A stretch of 64,000 nt of DNA from Mucilaginibacter jinjuensis. GTDB lineage: Bacteria; Bacteroidota; Bacteroidia; Sphingobacteriales; Sphingobacteriaceae. The translations under genes were made by a program, and so were the position numbers. The stretch spans positions 5,394,001-5,458,000 of the forward strand of contig NZ_CP117167.1 of the NCBI RefSeq assembly GCF_028596025.1, in the 5' to 3' direction. The notes beneath the pieces are model-generated. The model saw only the letters and a list, made by a program, of their open reading frames with translations, ran no database searches and had not been told where the DNA came from. Each line of letters begins with the position of its first letter. Position 1 is the first letter of the stretch. Below, in pieces: positions 26,932-35,018 of the stretch.

Positions 26932-27951
26932 TTACTTACCCTTTGCCAAACCTTCCAGCGTATCAATAAACAGCGGGTTATCATTCAAACTTTCTACCAG
27001 TTGAATATGCTCGCCGCCGAGGTTTTTAAACTCGGTATTGTACTCTTCAGATACTTCGTAAACAGTTTCCAGGCAGTCGGCCACAAACGCCGGGCAAAAT
27101 ACCAGCATACGTTTTTTACCCTGTGCAGCAAGTTCTTTAATTACCTCACTGGTGTAAGGCTGCACCCAGGGATCATTACCCAGGCGCGATTGAAAACAGA
27201 TGGTATATTTTTCTCTCGGGATACCCAGTTCTTCGGCAATTAAACGGGCGGTATCATGCGACTGTGCCGAATAGCAGAATTTATTAACGTCGTTAAGGGT
27301 TTCGCAGCAGCTATCTTTTTTAAGGCAATAGTTACCGGTATGGTCGCACTTAATCAGCTGGCGTTGCGGTAAGCCGTGGAAACTAAACAATACGTGATCA
27401 AAGTTTTCGACACCATGCTTTTTGCTATTCTCCGCAAAAGCCTTGATCATTGATGGCTCGTTATGGAACGAGTTAACAAACGAAATATTAGGGATAGTTT
27501 GCCAGGTGCGCACCAGCTCCATCACCTTATCGATAACCGAACCTGTACTTGCCGAGGCATACTGCGGAAACATCGGAATTACGCGGATGCTTTCTACCAG
27601 GTTAGCTTTCAGTCGGCCTAAAGCTTCTTCAATTGATGGACTTTGGTAGCGCATAGCCAGCTCAACCTGGTACTCATCGCCCAGGCGTTCCTGCAATAAT
27701 TTTTGCTGAATAATACTGTAGTACAATAACGGGGAACCGGTTTCTTTCGACCAGATCTCCTGGTACAACTTAGCCGACTTAGGGCTGCGGAAAGGCGTAA
27801 TTACGCCTCGTACCAAAAAGGTGCGCAGCACAGGGTTAACATCAATAACCCTCCCATCCATTAAAAACTCGTTTAAATATTTGCGAACATCCGCCGTTTG
27901 CGGGCTATCCGGTGTACCTAAATTGACTAACAGTATTCCTTTTTTCGACAT
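26932..27951 (-). CDS. hemH: Ferrochelatase
   Basis: 339 residues from the ATG at 27951 (MSKKGILLVNLGTPDSP, the standard N-terminus); a 12-residue upstream extension is possible. VLFSFHGLPQRQL carries the metal-site histidine, GNYCLKKDSCCE is a cysteine-rich segment, YTICFQSRLGNDPWVQPYT is the family signature, and VFCPAFVADCLETVYE contains the catalytic glutamate. It inserts Fe2+ into protoporphyrin IX to make heme. No other heme genes are adjacent. Confidence 0.96.
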   Translation of the reverse strand: MSKKGILLVNLGTPDSPQTADVRKYLNEFLMDGRVIDVNPVLRTFLVRGVITPFRSPKSAKLYQEIWSKETGSPLLYYSIIQQKLLQERLGDEYQVELAMRYQSPSIEEALGRLKANLVESIRVIPMFPQYASASTGSVIDKVMELVRTWQTIPNISFVNSFHNEPSMIKAFAENSKKHGVENFDHVLFSFHGLPQRQLIKCDHTGNYCLKKDSCCETLNDVNKFCYSAQSHDTARLIAEELGIPREKYTICFQSRLGNDPWVQPYTSEVIKELAAQGKKRMLVFCPAFVADCLETVYEVSEEYNTEFKNLGGEHIQLVESLNDNPLFIDTLEGLAKGK

Positions 27952-28049
27952 AATTGAGTGCCGCAAATATCGAATATTTTTTGTCAACTATTTGTAATAC
28001 TCCCTGTAGATGATGGAGATCACTTTTTTTCATACCCTATAGAGAAATT

Positions 28050-28778
28050 CTATTGTTTGTCAATTGGAGGCGTCGTTTTCCAAAGCATCCACCAGGGCGT
28101 ACCCGGCGAAGCATGGTGCTCATAATGATAACCGAAAAAATAGCACGACAGGAATGCCAGTACATGATTGCGTTTTTGCGTACTCGAATGGTATTGGTTA
28201 TTGTGCTCACCCTTATGTGGTTGATAAGTACCAAAATAAAATAACTGTAAAGTGCTTAGTAACGATGGCACTACCCAAAACATAATGAGGTTGGGCTGAG
28301 GGAGCCAGATCTTTAGGATATTAAACAATATTGCCATCCACACCACCTGCCATATAGATAAATAGTTTCTAATAAAACGGATATACCAACTGATGAAATT
28401 GCCTTGGTGATAATCGGGATCTAACTCCGTATGCACATGCTGATGATGCTGATGGTGCTTGGTATACAACTTTGGATACCAGAAAGCAGCATAAACAAAA
28501 GTGGCTATAAAACCAGCTGCATTATTAATGCTTTTGTTTGATGATACTGTACCATGCATCGCATCGTGCGCGGTAATAAACAAGCCGGTATACAAATGCA
28601 TTTGCAGCAACACAAAAAGATAAACTAAAGGATTGGTAAAGCTGAAATGCCATTGCATTAACAGGATGGTAGATAAGGCCCAGCCGCCGATGATGAGAAT
28701 GGCAAAGAAAGCTCCCCAGCCTCCGCCGATAGGCGGAGAAGTAGAAGTTGATAAGTCGATCTTCTTGGGTGTATCCAT
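28050..28778 (-). CDS. crtW: CrtW-like carotenoid ketolase (fatty acid desaturase fold)
   Basis: 242 residues, four or more membrane helices. The three histidine boxes of integral-membrane di-iron oxygenases are present: HDAMH, then HHQHHQH with the CrtW-type spacing to ELDPDYH, and HYEHHASPGTPWW. HDAMHG and DPD(F/Y)H favour beta-carotene 4-ketolase (CrtW) over fatty acid desaturase. It would add keto groups to carotenoid rings using O2. Position beside ispH and CruF-like genes supports a carotenoid role. Substrate choice is inference. Confidence 0.8.
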   Translation of the reverse strand: MDTPKKIDLSTSTSPPIGGGWGAFFAILIIGGWALSTILLMQWHFSFTNPLVYLFVLLQMHLYTGLFITAHDAMHGTVSSNKSINNAAGFIATFVYAAFWYPKLYTKHHQHHQHVHTELDPDYHQGNFISWYIRFIRNYLSIWQVVWMAILFNILKIWLPQPNLIMFWVVPSLLSTLQLFYFGTYQPHKGEHNNQYHSSTQKRNHVLAFLSCYFFGYHYEHHASPGTPWWMLWKTTPPIDKQ

Positions 28779-28851
28779 TGTAAGATTAACTTATCTGTTT
28801 ATCATTTGTTCCGTAATCTTTTTATTGTTCCCCATTTAGGGGGTTAGGGGG

Positions 28852-29703
28852 TTAAAACTTTTCCAGCGCGACCTTCACATCCTGCATCAACCACATTGGG
28901 GTTGATGTTGCGCCTGCAATACCGATGGTATCACCAGTGGCAAACATTTCGGGATGAAGTTCATCTACCGAAGAAACGAAGTAAGTATCCGGGTTATATT
29001 TTTTACACACCTCGAACAGTACCTTACCGTTTGATGATTTCTTGCCCGATACAAACACAATCTTGTTAAACTTGGTTACAAAAGTGTGCAGGTCTTTGTC
29101 GCGGTTTGATACCTGTCGGCAAATGGTATCGTTAGCCTTTAACTCATAGCCGCGGTTAATCAGTTCGTCTTTAATGGCGTAAAATTTCTCGGTGCTTTTG
29201 GTGGTTTGGCTATAAAGGGTAATTTGTTTAGGTAGATCAACATTATCCAGCTCGGCTATATCCTGAAATACCAGGGCATCGCCATTGGTTTGGCCCTGTA
29301 GACCGATTACTTCGGCATGGCCATGTTTACCGAAGATGATGATGTTCTCTTTTGAGTCGTGCGAGGTTTTGATGCGGTGCTGGAGTTTTAACACTACCGG
29401 GCATGAAGCATCAATCAGCATAATATTATTTTCGAGCGCGGTACGATAAGTATCCGGAGCCTCGCCATGCGCGCGAATCAGCACTTTCTCGTTGTGCAGC
29501 ATTTTTAGATCGTCATGATCTATAATGCGAAGGCCTTTGGCTTTCAGGCGTTCAACCTCTTCATCATTGTGTACAATATCGCCCAGGCAATATAAATAGC
29601 CTTGCTCTTCCAGAATTTCTTCGGCCATGTCAATGGCATAAACCACCCCGAAACAAAAGCCCGAATCCTGATCGATAGTTACCTGAAGATTGTACTCGCC
29701 CAT
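28852..29703 (-). CDS. ispH: 4-hydroxy-3-methylbut-2-enyl diphosphate reductase
   Basis: 283 residues. The three Fe-S cluster cysteines are visible in DSGFCFGVVYAI, IDASCPVVLKLQ and NDTICRQVSNRD. IFGKHGHAEVIGLQGQT and SGKKSSNGKVLFE, and GIAGATSTPMWLM at the end, are IspH signatures. It makes IPP and DMAPP in the last step of the MEP pathway. Its place among carotenoid genes on the same strand suggests precursor supply is coordinated with pigment synthesis. Confidence 0.96.
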   Translation of the reverse strand: MGEYNLQVTIDQDSGFCFGVVYAIDMAEEILEEQGYLYCLGDIVHNDEEVERLKAKGLRIIDHDDLKMLHNEKVLIRAHGEAPDTYRTALENNIMLIDASCPVVLKLQHRIKTSHDSKENIIIFGKHGHAEVIGLQGQTNGDALVFQDIAELDNVDLPKQITLYSQTTKSTEKFYAIKDELINRGYELKANDTICRQVSNRDKDLHTFVTKFNKIVFVSGKKSSNGKVLFEVCKKYNPDTYFVSSVDELHPEMFATGDTIGIAGATSTPMWLMQDVKVALEKF

Positions 29704-29738
29704 GCCTGCAAATTTACGCTAAAATTTTTCTTATTTTT

Positions 29739-29834
29739 TGTCATTTCGACGATAGGAGAAATCTTATGCGTTAATCCAAATCGCAAATGTATGGAGCAGA
29801 AGATTTCTCAGTCGTACCTCCTTCGAAATGACAA
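29739..29834. repeat. GTCATTTCGACG inverted repeat
   Basis: Left arm tgtcatttcgacgataggag, right arm ending tccttcgaaatgaca; related to 26826-26904. It lies in the 243-bp gap between ispH and the CruF-like gene. Confidence 0.75.
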
Positions 29835-29850
29835 AACTTTTGTTAAAGAT

Positions 29851-29927
29851 TCGCCATTTTTGGTGTTGTCACCAACAATTATAGGACATGTTACCAAGCA
29901 GGCTGTTGGTGACAACACCAACAGCGG
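29851..29927. repeat. Pair of inverted TTGGTGACAACACCAA repeats
   Basis: A minus-oriented copy (29851-29875) and a plus-oriented copy (29904-29927) of the repeat whose core is gttggtgacaacaccaac with a conserved cggcg tail. The other two copies in the window flank the tiny peptide genes at 52064 and 52218. Each copy alone folds as a short hairpin with an acaa loop. Confidence 0.8.
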
Positions 29928-29946
29928 CGCAGAGATTAAAATATCC

Positions 29947-30588
29947 TTACATCAAATTCAATACCCCAAAAAACACAAACTGCACACCCAACAGTATCGG
30001 CCCTACCCAGCTTTGTTTCTTAAATTTAAATTGTTCGAAGATCCAAAGCATTAAACCACTCACCAAAAACCAGCTGACGTAATTTTTCATTGGCACAATG
30101 CTGTCAGCCCAATGCCAGTAATCAAACCTTACGGCAACGGGTTCAATCTGCATATCGAGCAGTACCAGTACCAATGCACCTAAAATAATTCGTGCCCAGT
30201 TGCTTTTAATCCGCAAACGCTGCATGGTTACCCCTGCTGAATAAATAAGCAGGAACCAATTGATGCCGATGGTTAACGGGATCTCGAAAACATTTATACC
30301 TAATGTTTCGCCATAAACATAATCGCCAAAAAGCCAGCCTTTGTGTACACCTATCCATTCGGCAAAAAAGCCTAATACATAGATCAGGATAACAAAGCCT
30401 AAAAAACGCTCGTCGATATACTTGTGGTTAAAGAAAACTACCAGCAACATCAACAATAAATGAAACGGAACAATTTTTAAAAACAGGACATGTGTAGCGG
30501 GGAGCATCAGTCCGATTAGCCCCACTGTGTGAAACAACACAATAATAACCTTTGCTGCTTTTGCGCTTAAACACGGCGGCCTTTCCAT
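29947..30588 (-). CDS. CruF-like carotenoid biosynthesis membrane protein
   Basis: 213 residues with about seven membrane helices. It matches the Caroten_synth family (CruF, PF04240): FAEWIGVHKGWLFGDYVYGE near residue 75, then EIPLTIGINWFLLIYSAGV, and DMQIEPVAVRFDYWHW. CruF proteins hydrate the 1,2 double bond of acyclic carotenoid ends (1',2'-hydratase). The gene overlaps by 22 bases the next glycosyltransferase, so the two are translationally coupled. This mirrors the CruF-CruG pairing known from cyanobacteria. Confidence 0.85.
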   Translation of the reverse strand: MERPPCLSAKAAKVIIVLFHTVGLIGLMLPATHVLFLKIVPFHLLLMLLVVFFNHKYIDERFLGFVILIYVLGFFAEWIGVHKGWLFGDYVYGETLGINVFEIPLTIGINWFLLIYSAGVTMQRLRIKSNWARIILGALVLVLLDMQIEPVAVRFDYWHWADSIVPMKNYVSWFLVSGLMLWIFEQFKFKKQSWVGPILLGVQFVFFGVLNLM

Positions 30589-31655
30589 AGTGTTGTTTTT
30601 GTTAAGTGTTTTTGAATGGCGAAAAAGCCAATAATAGCCATGCTGCCCATTTGCAGCGGATGTAAAAAAGTATTTTGCCCGTTGCTTTGGTTAGAGAGTA
30701 AGGAAACCATACTGCGGGTAAGCATAATAATGCCGCACATAAAAACTATGAGCTGCAAATTAAGGGTTGAAATTACAATAAGCGGACCGCCAATAATTAC
30801 CACTAAATAAAGCAAAAAGCCTATTATGCTATAATTAAAAGCCGCCAAAAAGTTTTTGCTGAAGCCATCAATAGCATCGTTATAGCCGTTGTACATGCGG
30901 CAGCTAATCATCCCGTTGGCCAGCAATGCTTCGCCCTTTAATCCATTTGATTTCACTAACCGCATAATCTCTACATCCTCCACTATTTTATGCTGCACCT
31001 GCTGGTGCCATCTTTGCTGACGGTATACGGCAGCGTCGAACAGCATAAACTGACCGCTAGCTGCCGCAAACGCAGGATTTTTAGACAGATAAACCAAGCG
31101 AATGGGCAATAAATTAATGAGAATATAATGCATCAGTGGCACTACTATTTTTTCACCCAGGGTCAGCATTTCCTGGTCGGTAAATAAGCTGAGCAGAGCC
31201 AGGTTATTGGTTTCCATCCGGTGTACAGAACTGTTAATTAAGCCGCGTGCTATTTGTTCATCTGCATCCAGGTAAAGCAGGTAACGGCCGGTTGCCAGTT
31301 GCGCCAACTGATGGCAGGCATAATTTTTACCCAGCCAATCGGCAGGCAGGGGTTTACCTTTTACAATACTGAATTTGGGGTTTTGTGCGATGAACGCTTC
31401 GCAGACCTGGAAGGTATTATCTGTCGAATCATCATCGAGGATAATCACTTCGTAATTATCATATTCCTGCTCGACGATAGACTCGAGTAAAAAGAGAATA
31501 TTTTTTTCCTCGTTCCGAACGGGGATTAATATCGATACCTTATCGTGATATCGCTTACCAACCCGCCTTAATTTGGGGTTAGATATAAAATTGAACAGGG
31601 TTACCACAAACCGCAGGATCAGGAAGAAGAATATTACCGAGAGAATGATGATCAC
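30567..31655 (-). CDS. Family 2 glycosyltransferase (CruG-like context)
   Basis: 362 residues. An N-terminal membrane helix (residues about 2-22) precedes a GT2 domain: VSILIPVRNEEKNILFLLES, then VIILDDDSTDNTFQV and the DxD-like LYLDADEQIARG; QHKIVEDVEIMRLVK is the acceptor-side ED motif. Three C-terminal membrane helices follow. Overlap with the CruF-like gene suggests it glycosylates a hydroxylated carotenoid, as CruG does. The sugar donor cannot be read from the sequence. Confidence 0.85.
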   Translation of the reverse strand: MIIILSVIFFFLILRFVVTLFNFISNPKLRRVGKRYHDKVSILIPVRNEEKNILFLLESIVEQEYDNYEVIILDDDSTDNTFQVCEAFIAQNPKFSIVKGKPLPADWLGKNYACHQLAQLATGRYLLYLDADEQIARGLINSSVHRMETNNLALLSLFTDQEMLTLGEKIVVPLMHYILINLLPIRLVYLSKNPAFAAASGQFMLFDAAVYRQQRWHQQVQHKIVEDVEIMRLVKSNGLKGEALLANGMISCRMYNGYNDAIDGFSKNFLAAFNYSIIGFLLYLVVIIGGPLIVISTLNLQLIVFMCGIIMLTRSMVSLLSNQSNGQNTFLHPLQMGSMAIIGFFAIQKHLTKTTLWKGRRV

Positions 31656-31657
31656 CT

Positions 31658-32278
31658 TTATACAACGTTTTTGCTTTGCTCCTGTTTAGCAGTTTGATAA
31701 TAAGATTGAAAGGTTTGTTGCAGTTCGTTAATGTCTGCAAAGCTTTCTGTGTGCACCTGCAAATTTACATTAACGGTAGCTTTTTTATTTTGCAGATGCT
31801 CTATAAAACTAACTGCAAAAACGGATTGAAATTGCCCGGCTACTTGTTTAATTACCCGCGATAAGCCGTTTTGAAACTGGATTTGATCCACAAAGTTAGA
31901 ATATAAAGTACCCTGCGGAAAGATCAGCACCAGGTTATCAGGCTCGGCCAACAGACTGGCCGTATAATCTAATGAAGCGATAATATCCCTCGTTCCCTTT
32001 TGCACCGTGTAGGCCCCCAGGTACTTCATGAACGAATTTTTCCTACCTGTCTCTTCCAATATCATTACATGAAACTTCTTTTTAAACAACAGTTTATTGA
32101 GCTGAAACATTAGGAAACCGTCCCACCAGCTATAATGATTCGGCAGCAATAAGATAGACTTATGCGGATCAATATCTACCCTATTAAAATTAAAAGCATG
32201 AAAGTGCCGACCGATGATATAAGATATATACCGGGTAAAAAAGCCTCTGATAAAAATATTTTTTTGAGGGCGGATCAT
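31658..32278 (-). CDS. PlsC-type acyltransferase (possible carotenoid-glycoside acyltransferase)
   Basis: About 206 residues from the ATG at 32278; the 23 residues upstream come from a 7-nt repeat array (32307-32335), so I exclude them. The HX4D catalytic motif is in LLPNHYSWWDGF, and the acceptor motif is LIFPQGTLYS. The family transfers acyl chains to 1-acylglycerol-3-phosphate, but homologues beside carotenoid glycosyltransferases acylate the sugar. With 2 bp to the glycosyltransferase, that second role is plausible (inference). Confidence 0.85.
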   Translation of the reverse strand: MIRPQKNIFIRGFFTRYISYIIGRHFHAFNFNRVDIDPHKSILLLPNHYSWWDGFLMFQLNKLLFKKKFHVMILEETGRKNSFMKYLGAYTVQKGTRDIIASLDYTASLLAEPDNLVLIFPQGTLYSNFVDQIQFQNGLSRVIKQVAGQFQSVFAVSFIEHLQNKKATVNVNLQVHTESFADINELQQTFQSYYQTAKQEQSKNVV

Positions 32279-32306
32279 GCTGCCAGCCAAGATAGGGAAA
32301 AAAGAG

Positions 32307-32335
32307 AAGCAAGAACCGAGAGACAAAGAAACAAG
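32307..32335 (+). repeat. Degenerate 7-nt tandem array at 5' end of acyltransferase frame
   Basis: aagcaag, aaccgag, agacaaag, aaacaag. On the minus strand it forms the false N-terminal extension of the acyltransferase. Confidence 0.65.
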
Positions 32336-32340
32336 ATTAT

Positions 32341-32400
32341 CGGGCATTACAAATGCCCGGAAGTTTTAAGCACGCGTTGCAAACGCGCGCAAGAGCGATG
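32341..32400. repeat. GAAGTTTTAAGCACGCG repeat
   Basis: The string gaagttttaagcacgcg plus a cgcgcgcaaga tail is shared with copies at 51253-51306, 51367-51427 and, inverted, 51581-51630. The core folds as acgcg-ttgcaaa-cgcgc. Confidence 0.75.
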
Positions 32401-32416
32401 AGTAAAAAACGCGGGT

Positions 32417-32490
32417 GTCATGCTGAGCTCCGTCGAAGTATGGTGGGTAGGCCTCTGCGCGCGACACTTCAACAGCGCTCAATGTGACAA
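32417..32490. repeat. GTCATGCTGAGC inverted repeat
   Basis: Left arm gtgtcatgctgagctccgtc and a degraded right arm (agcgctcaatgtgacaa). Same broad family as 52264-52363 and 57571-57680. Confidence 0.7.
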
Positions 32491-32515
32491 GTCCTACAAA
32501 TAGCTTAATCAAAAT

Positions 32516-32610
32516 TGTCATTGCGAGGAGGAACGACGTGGCAATCTCGTAGCCAATGCTTATTTGATATGCATGCGACGAGATTGCCACGCTATCGCTC
32601 GCAATGACAA
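32516..32610. repeat. GTCATTGCGAG-type inverted repeat element
   Basis: Left arm ttgtcattgcgaggaggaac continues to aatctcgtagcc; right arm gcgacgagattgccacgcta continues to gcaatgacaa. Close relative of 13981-14077. Confidence 0.85.
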
Positions 32611-32631
32611 AAATTAAAAGAAATATACAAA

Positions 32632-33612
32632 TTATTGCTGCGGAGGTTTAAAGCGTGGCTTAAACCCAATTTTGGGAGGTGTAGTAGCTTCGGGCTTTTC
32701 TTCAGCTTTTTCTTCTATAGGAGGTATTATAGCAACGCCCTCTGTTTGTTGAGTTTCTTTTGAAGGAACATCAATATCCTCTGCTTTAGGCTGTTTTATC
32801 GGCGTATCAACAGTAGGTACAGCTTTGGTTACTCCTGCTTTAAAACGTGGCGTGAAGCCAACTTTGGTTGATGGAGCAGACTGCTCGACTTTCTCTTCTT
32901 CAACTTTTGGTTGCTCAGCAGGTGCTTCTGTCGCGGGCTTGGTTACTCCGGCTTTAAACCGCGGTGTAAAACCAACCTTGGCTGGTGGGGCGGGTTCAAC
33001 AGGTTTCTCTTCTTCAACCTTCGGCTCTTCAACCGGTATCTCCGTTACAGGCTTAGTTACTCCAGCCTTAAAACGTGGTGTAAAACCAACTTTGGCTGGC
33101 GGAGTGGTTTTAGGCGGTTCTTCTGCAGGTTTTGCATCCTCGGCTTTGGGTTCAGTTGCCGGCTCTTGTGTCTTGGCCGTTACACCTGCTTTGAAACGCG
33201 GTGTAAACCCGGGCTTAGCAATGGTCGCAGATTTATCGGTATTAGTGTTCTCTTCACTAATCTCAGGCGTTGGTTTTTCTACAGGCTCAGTAGGTTTTAC
33301 AGCGGTTGCACCAGCCTTAAAGCGTGGCGTAAACCCAACTTTAGGCTTTTCTTCAATAACAGGTTCGGTAAGCGTTTCGGTAATAGTTTGCTCCGCAAGT
33401 GGGTTTTCAATCACTACCTTTTCAGTCTTAACCTCAACCGGCACAGGGAATTGCCGACGTAGTTTATTGAACCAATACTTTTTGGTATGGTCGAAGCTTT
33501 TTTCGCCCATCAGTTCGAAGTGCTCTTTAAATTCAGCAAAAAGAGTTCCCTCCGCCTGTTGTAAGGTAGTTAGGTTGATCTTTTTCTTCTTAAAAAACTC
33601 TTCGAAAGACAT
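32632..33612 (-). CDS. Repeat protein with six GFTPRFKAGVT motifs
   Basis: 326 residues, function unknown. An N-terminal helical segment of about 55 residues (FEEFFKKKKINLTTLQQAEG...) is followed by a Pro/Glu/Thr/Lys-rich, probably disordered region holding six copies of (K)VGFTPRFKAGVT at about residues 92, 135, 175, 213, 251 and 315; the last reads IGFKPRFKPPQQ. Repeat spacing is 38-64 residues. No signal peptide or membrane segment, so it should be cytosolic. Evenly spaced aromatic-basic motifs suggest multivalent binding to a partner such as nucleic acid or ribosome (inference). Confidence 0.8.
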   Translation of the reverse strand: MSFEEFFKKKKINLTTLQQAEGTLFAEFKEHFELMGEKSFDHTKKYWFNKLRRQFPVPVEVKTEKVVIENPLAEQTITETLTEPVIEEKPKVGFTPRFKAGATAVKPTEPVEKPTPEISEENTNTDKSATIAKPGFTPRFKAGVTAKTQEPATEPKAEDAKPAEEPPKTTPPAKVGFTPRFKAGVTKPVTEIPVEEPKVEEEKPVEPAPPAKVGFTPRFKAGVTKPATEAPAEQPKVEEEKVEQSAPSTKVGFTPRFKAGVTKAVPTVDTPIKQPKAEDIDVPSKETQQTEGVAIIPPIEEKAEEKPEATTPPKIGFKPRFKPPQQ

Positions 33613-33616
33613 TCTG

Positions 33617-33783
33617 TAATGTGCTAATTTGTCGATTTGTTAATTTGTCAATTATTCCTATCATTTTGAAGGACATTGACAAATTACTGAATTGGCTAAT
33701 TATTCTTATCAATTTGAAAGACATTGACAAATTGCCGAATTAGCAAATTGGCTAATTAACAAATTAGCTAATTGCCAAATTGA
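33617..33783. repeat. Degenerate 8-nt tandem arrays (TTGTCAAT / CAAATTGC words)
   Basis: Two blocks. From 33617: ctaat then ttgtcgat, ttgttaat, ttgtcaat. From 33728 to 33783: seven exact octamer steps caaattgc, cgaattag, caaattgg, ctaattaa, caaattag, ctaattgc, caaattga. The second block runs into the 3' end of the DUF2442 gene and encodes its last residues. Confidence 0.8.
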
Positions 33784-33982
33784 TTCCCAGCTTATTCCAA
33801 CGGATACCATTTCCGGCATGCGTCCAATCGGCACGATCTTCTTCGCTGGCATCACGCAGGGCAGGGAAAAACGCCAGCGGGAACACCTGCTGTTTACCAT
33901 CAGGCATTTCAACAAAAAGCATATCGTTCTCAAAAGTAATTTTGAGGTTTTGCTGTTGCTTACGTGAGGTGAATACGGCCAT
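33764..33982 (-). CDS. DUF2442 domain-containing protein
   Basis: 72 residues. The segment LKITFENDMLFVEMPDGKQQ followed by PLAFFPALRDASEEDRADW and GIRWNKLGINLAI matches the DUF2442 pattern (a DGR-like turn, PL-[AW]-[FY]-P-L, R-x-x-W, G-I-x-W-P-x-L-[DN]). DUF2442 proteins are often paired with DUF4160 proteins in toxin-antitoxin-like loci; no DUF4160 gene is nearby. A longer frame on the same strand at 33709 is a shadow. The C-terminus is encoded by the 8-nt array. Confidence 0.78.
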   Translation of the reverse strand: MAVFTSRKQQQNLKITFENDMLFVEMPDGKQQVFPLAFFPALRDASEEDRADWTHAGNGIRWNKLGINLAIS

Positions 33983-33999
33983 ATCTCAATTTGTTGATT

Positions 34000-34135
34000 T
34001 GTCAATTAGCTAATTCGGCAATGGCTTTGCTAACTAAATTATTAGCTAATTTATCGAATTTAATAATCGTCAATGATTCTTATCCAATTGAAAAAAATCA
34101 TTGACAAATTATCGAATTAGCTAATTGCCAAATTA
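34000..34135. repeat. Degenerate 8-nt tandem arrays upstream of DUF2442
   Basis: 34000-34030 reads ttgttgat, ttgtcaat, tagctaat, tcggcaat; 34102-34135 reads caaattat, cgaattag, ctaattgc, caaattat. The second array touches the end of the YebC gene. Confidence 0.7.
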
Positions 34136-34858
34136 TTCTGCCATATTATGATAAACGGCAAGTACGTCATCGTCTTCGTCCAGTTTATCAATTAGTTTAA
34201 GGGCATCTGCGGCTTGCTCTTCGGTAACTTCGGTGGTTGATAACGGGATACGCTCCAGCTTTGCCGATTTTACTTCGAAACCTTGCTCCTCTAAAGCTTT
34301 TTGCATTTTACCAAAATCTTCAAAGGCAGCAGTAATTACGCCAATATCGTTTCCTTCTTCGTCAGATTCAACGTGTAGGTCTTCCAGTCCGGCGTCGATC
34401 AATTCAAACTCCAGTTCTTCCAGGTCACGGTCGCCGGGTACAAAACGGAAGATCGATTTACGGCTGAAAATAAAATCCAGCGAGCCTGTTTTACCCATAG
34501 TACCACCCACTTTGGTGAAGTAGCTGCGTACGTTGGCAACGGTACGGTTGGTGTTATCAGTAGCGGTTTCAACCAATATGGCTACACCATGTGGCGCATA
34601 ACCTTCGTATACAAATTCTTCGTAGTTTGATGCGTCTTTATCGGTTGCACGTTTAATAGCAGCCTCAACACGGTCTTTAGGCATGTTTACCGCCTTGGCA
34701 TTTTGTATAGCAGTACGTAAGCGCGAGTTGGTTTCGGGGCTGCCGCCACCTTCTTTAACCGCCATTACAATCTCTTTCCCTAAACGGGTAAACTGGATGG
34801 CCATTTTGGCCCAACGCTTAAACTTTCTTTCTTTACGGAATTCGAATGCTCTTCCCAT
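34133..34858 (-). CDS. YebC/PmpR family regulator (TACO1-like)
   Basis: 241 residues, three-domain YebC fold. It starts MGRAFEFRKERKFKRWAKMA, then FTRLGKEIVMAVKEGGGSPE, MPKDRVEAAIKRATDKD and YEGYAPHGVAILVETATDN, all highly conserved. Members were described as DNA-binding regulators and more recently as ribosome-associated factors for proline-rich stretches. Full length. Monocistronic. Confidence 0.95.
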   Translation of the reverse strand: MGRAFEFRKERKFKRWAKMAIQFTRLGKEIVMAVKEGGGSPETNSRLRTAIQNAKAVNMPKDRVEAAIKRATDKDASNYEEFVYEGYAPHGVAILVETATDNTNRTVANVRSYFTKVGGTMGKTGSLDFIFSRKSIFRFVPGDRDLEELEFELIDAGLEDLHVESDEEGNDIGVITAAFEDFGKMQKALEEQGFEVKSAKLERIPLSTTEVTEEQAADALKLIDKLDEDDDVLAVYHNMAE

Positions 34859-35018
34859 AGTATTTTTTATGAATTCACCGATACCTTATGATTTCACCGA
34901 TTTGTCAGTGATTCCATTAATTTATAGTGACTGATTTAATTGATGGTACGAATTTCACAAATTATAGCGAATTGTACGAACAACAAAGTTAATAACTCAA
35001 TAACAAATAACTGAATAA

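Noticed and set aside
32825..33619. 264-residue and 183-residue plus-strand ORFs
   Set aside because: They are antisense to the GFTPRFKAGVT repeat protein; the minus-strand reading has proper periodic motifs and a helical head.
33617..33783. Possible CRISPR array
   Set aside because: Units are 8 nt without unique spacers and there are no cas genes.
33709..34005. 98-residue minus-strand ORF over DUF2442
   Set aside because: Other frame of the recognised DUF2442 protein; ends in translated 8-nt array.
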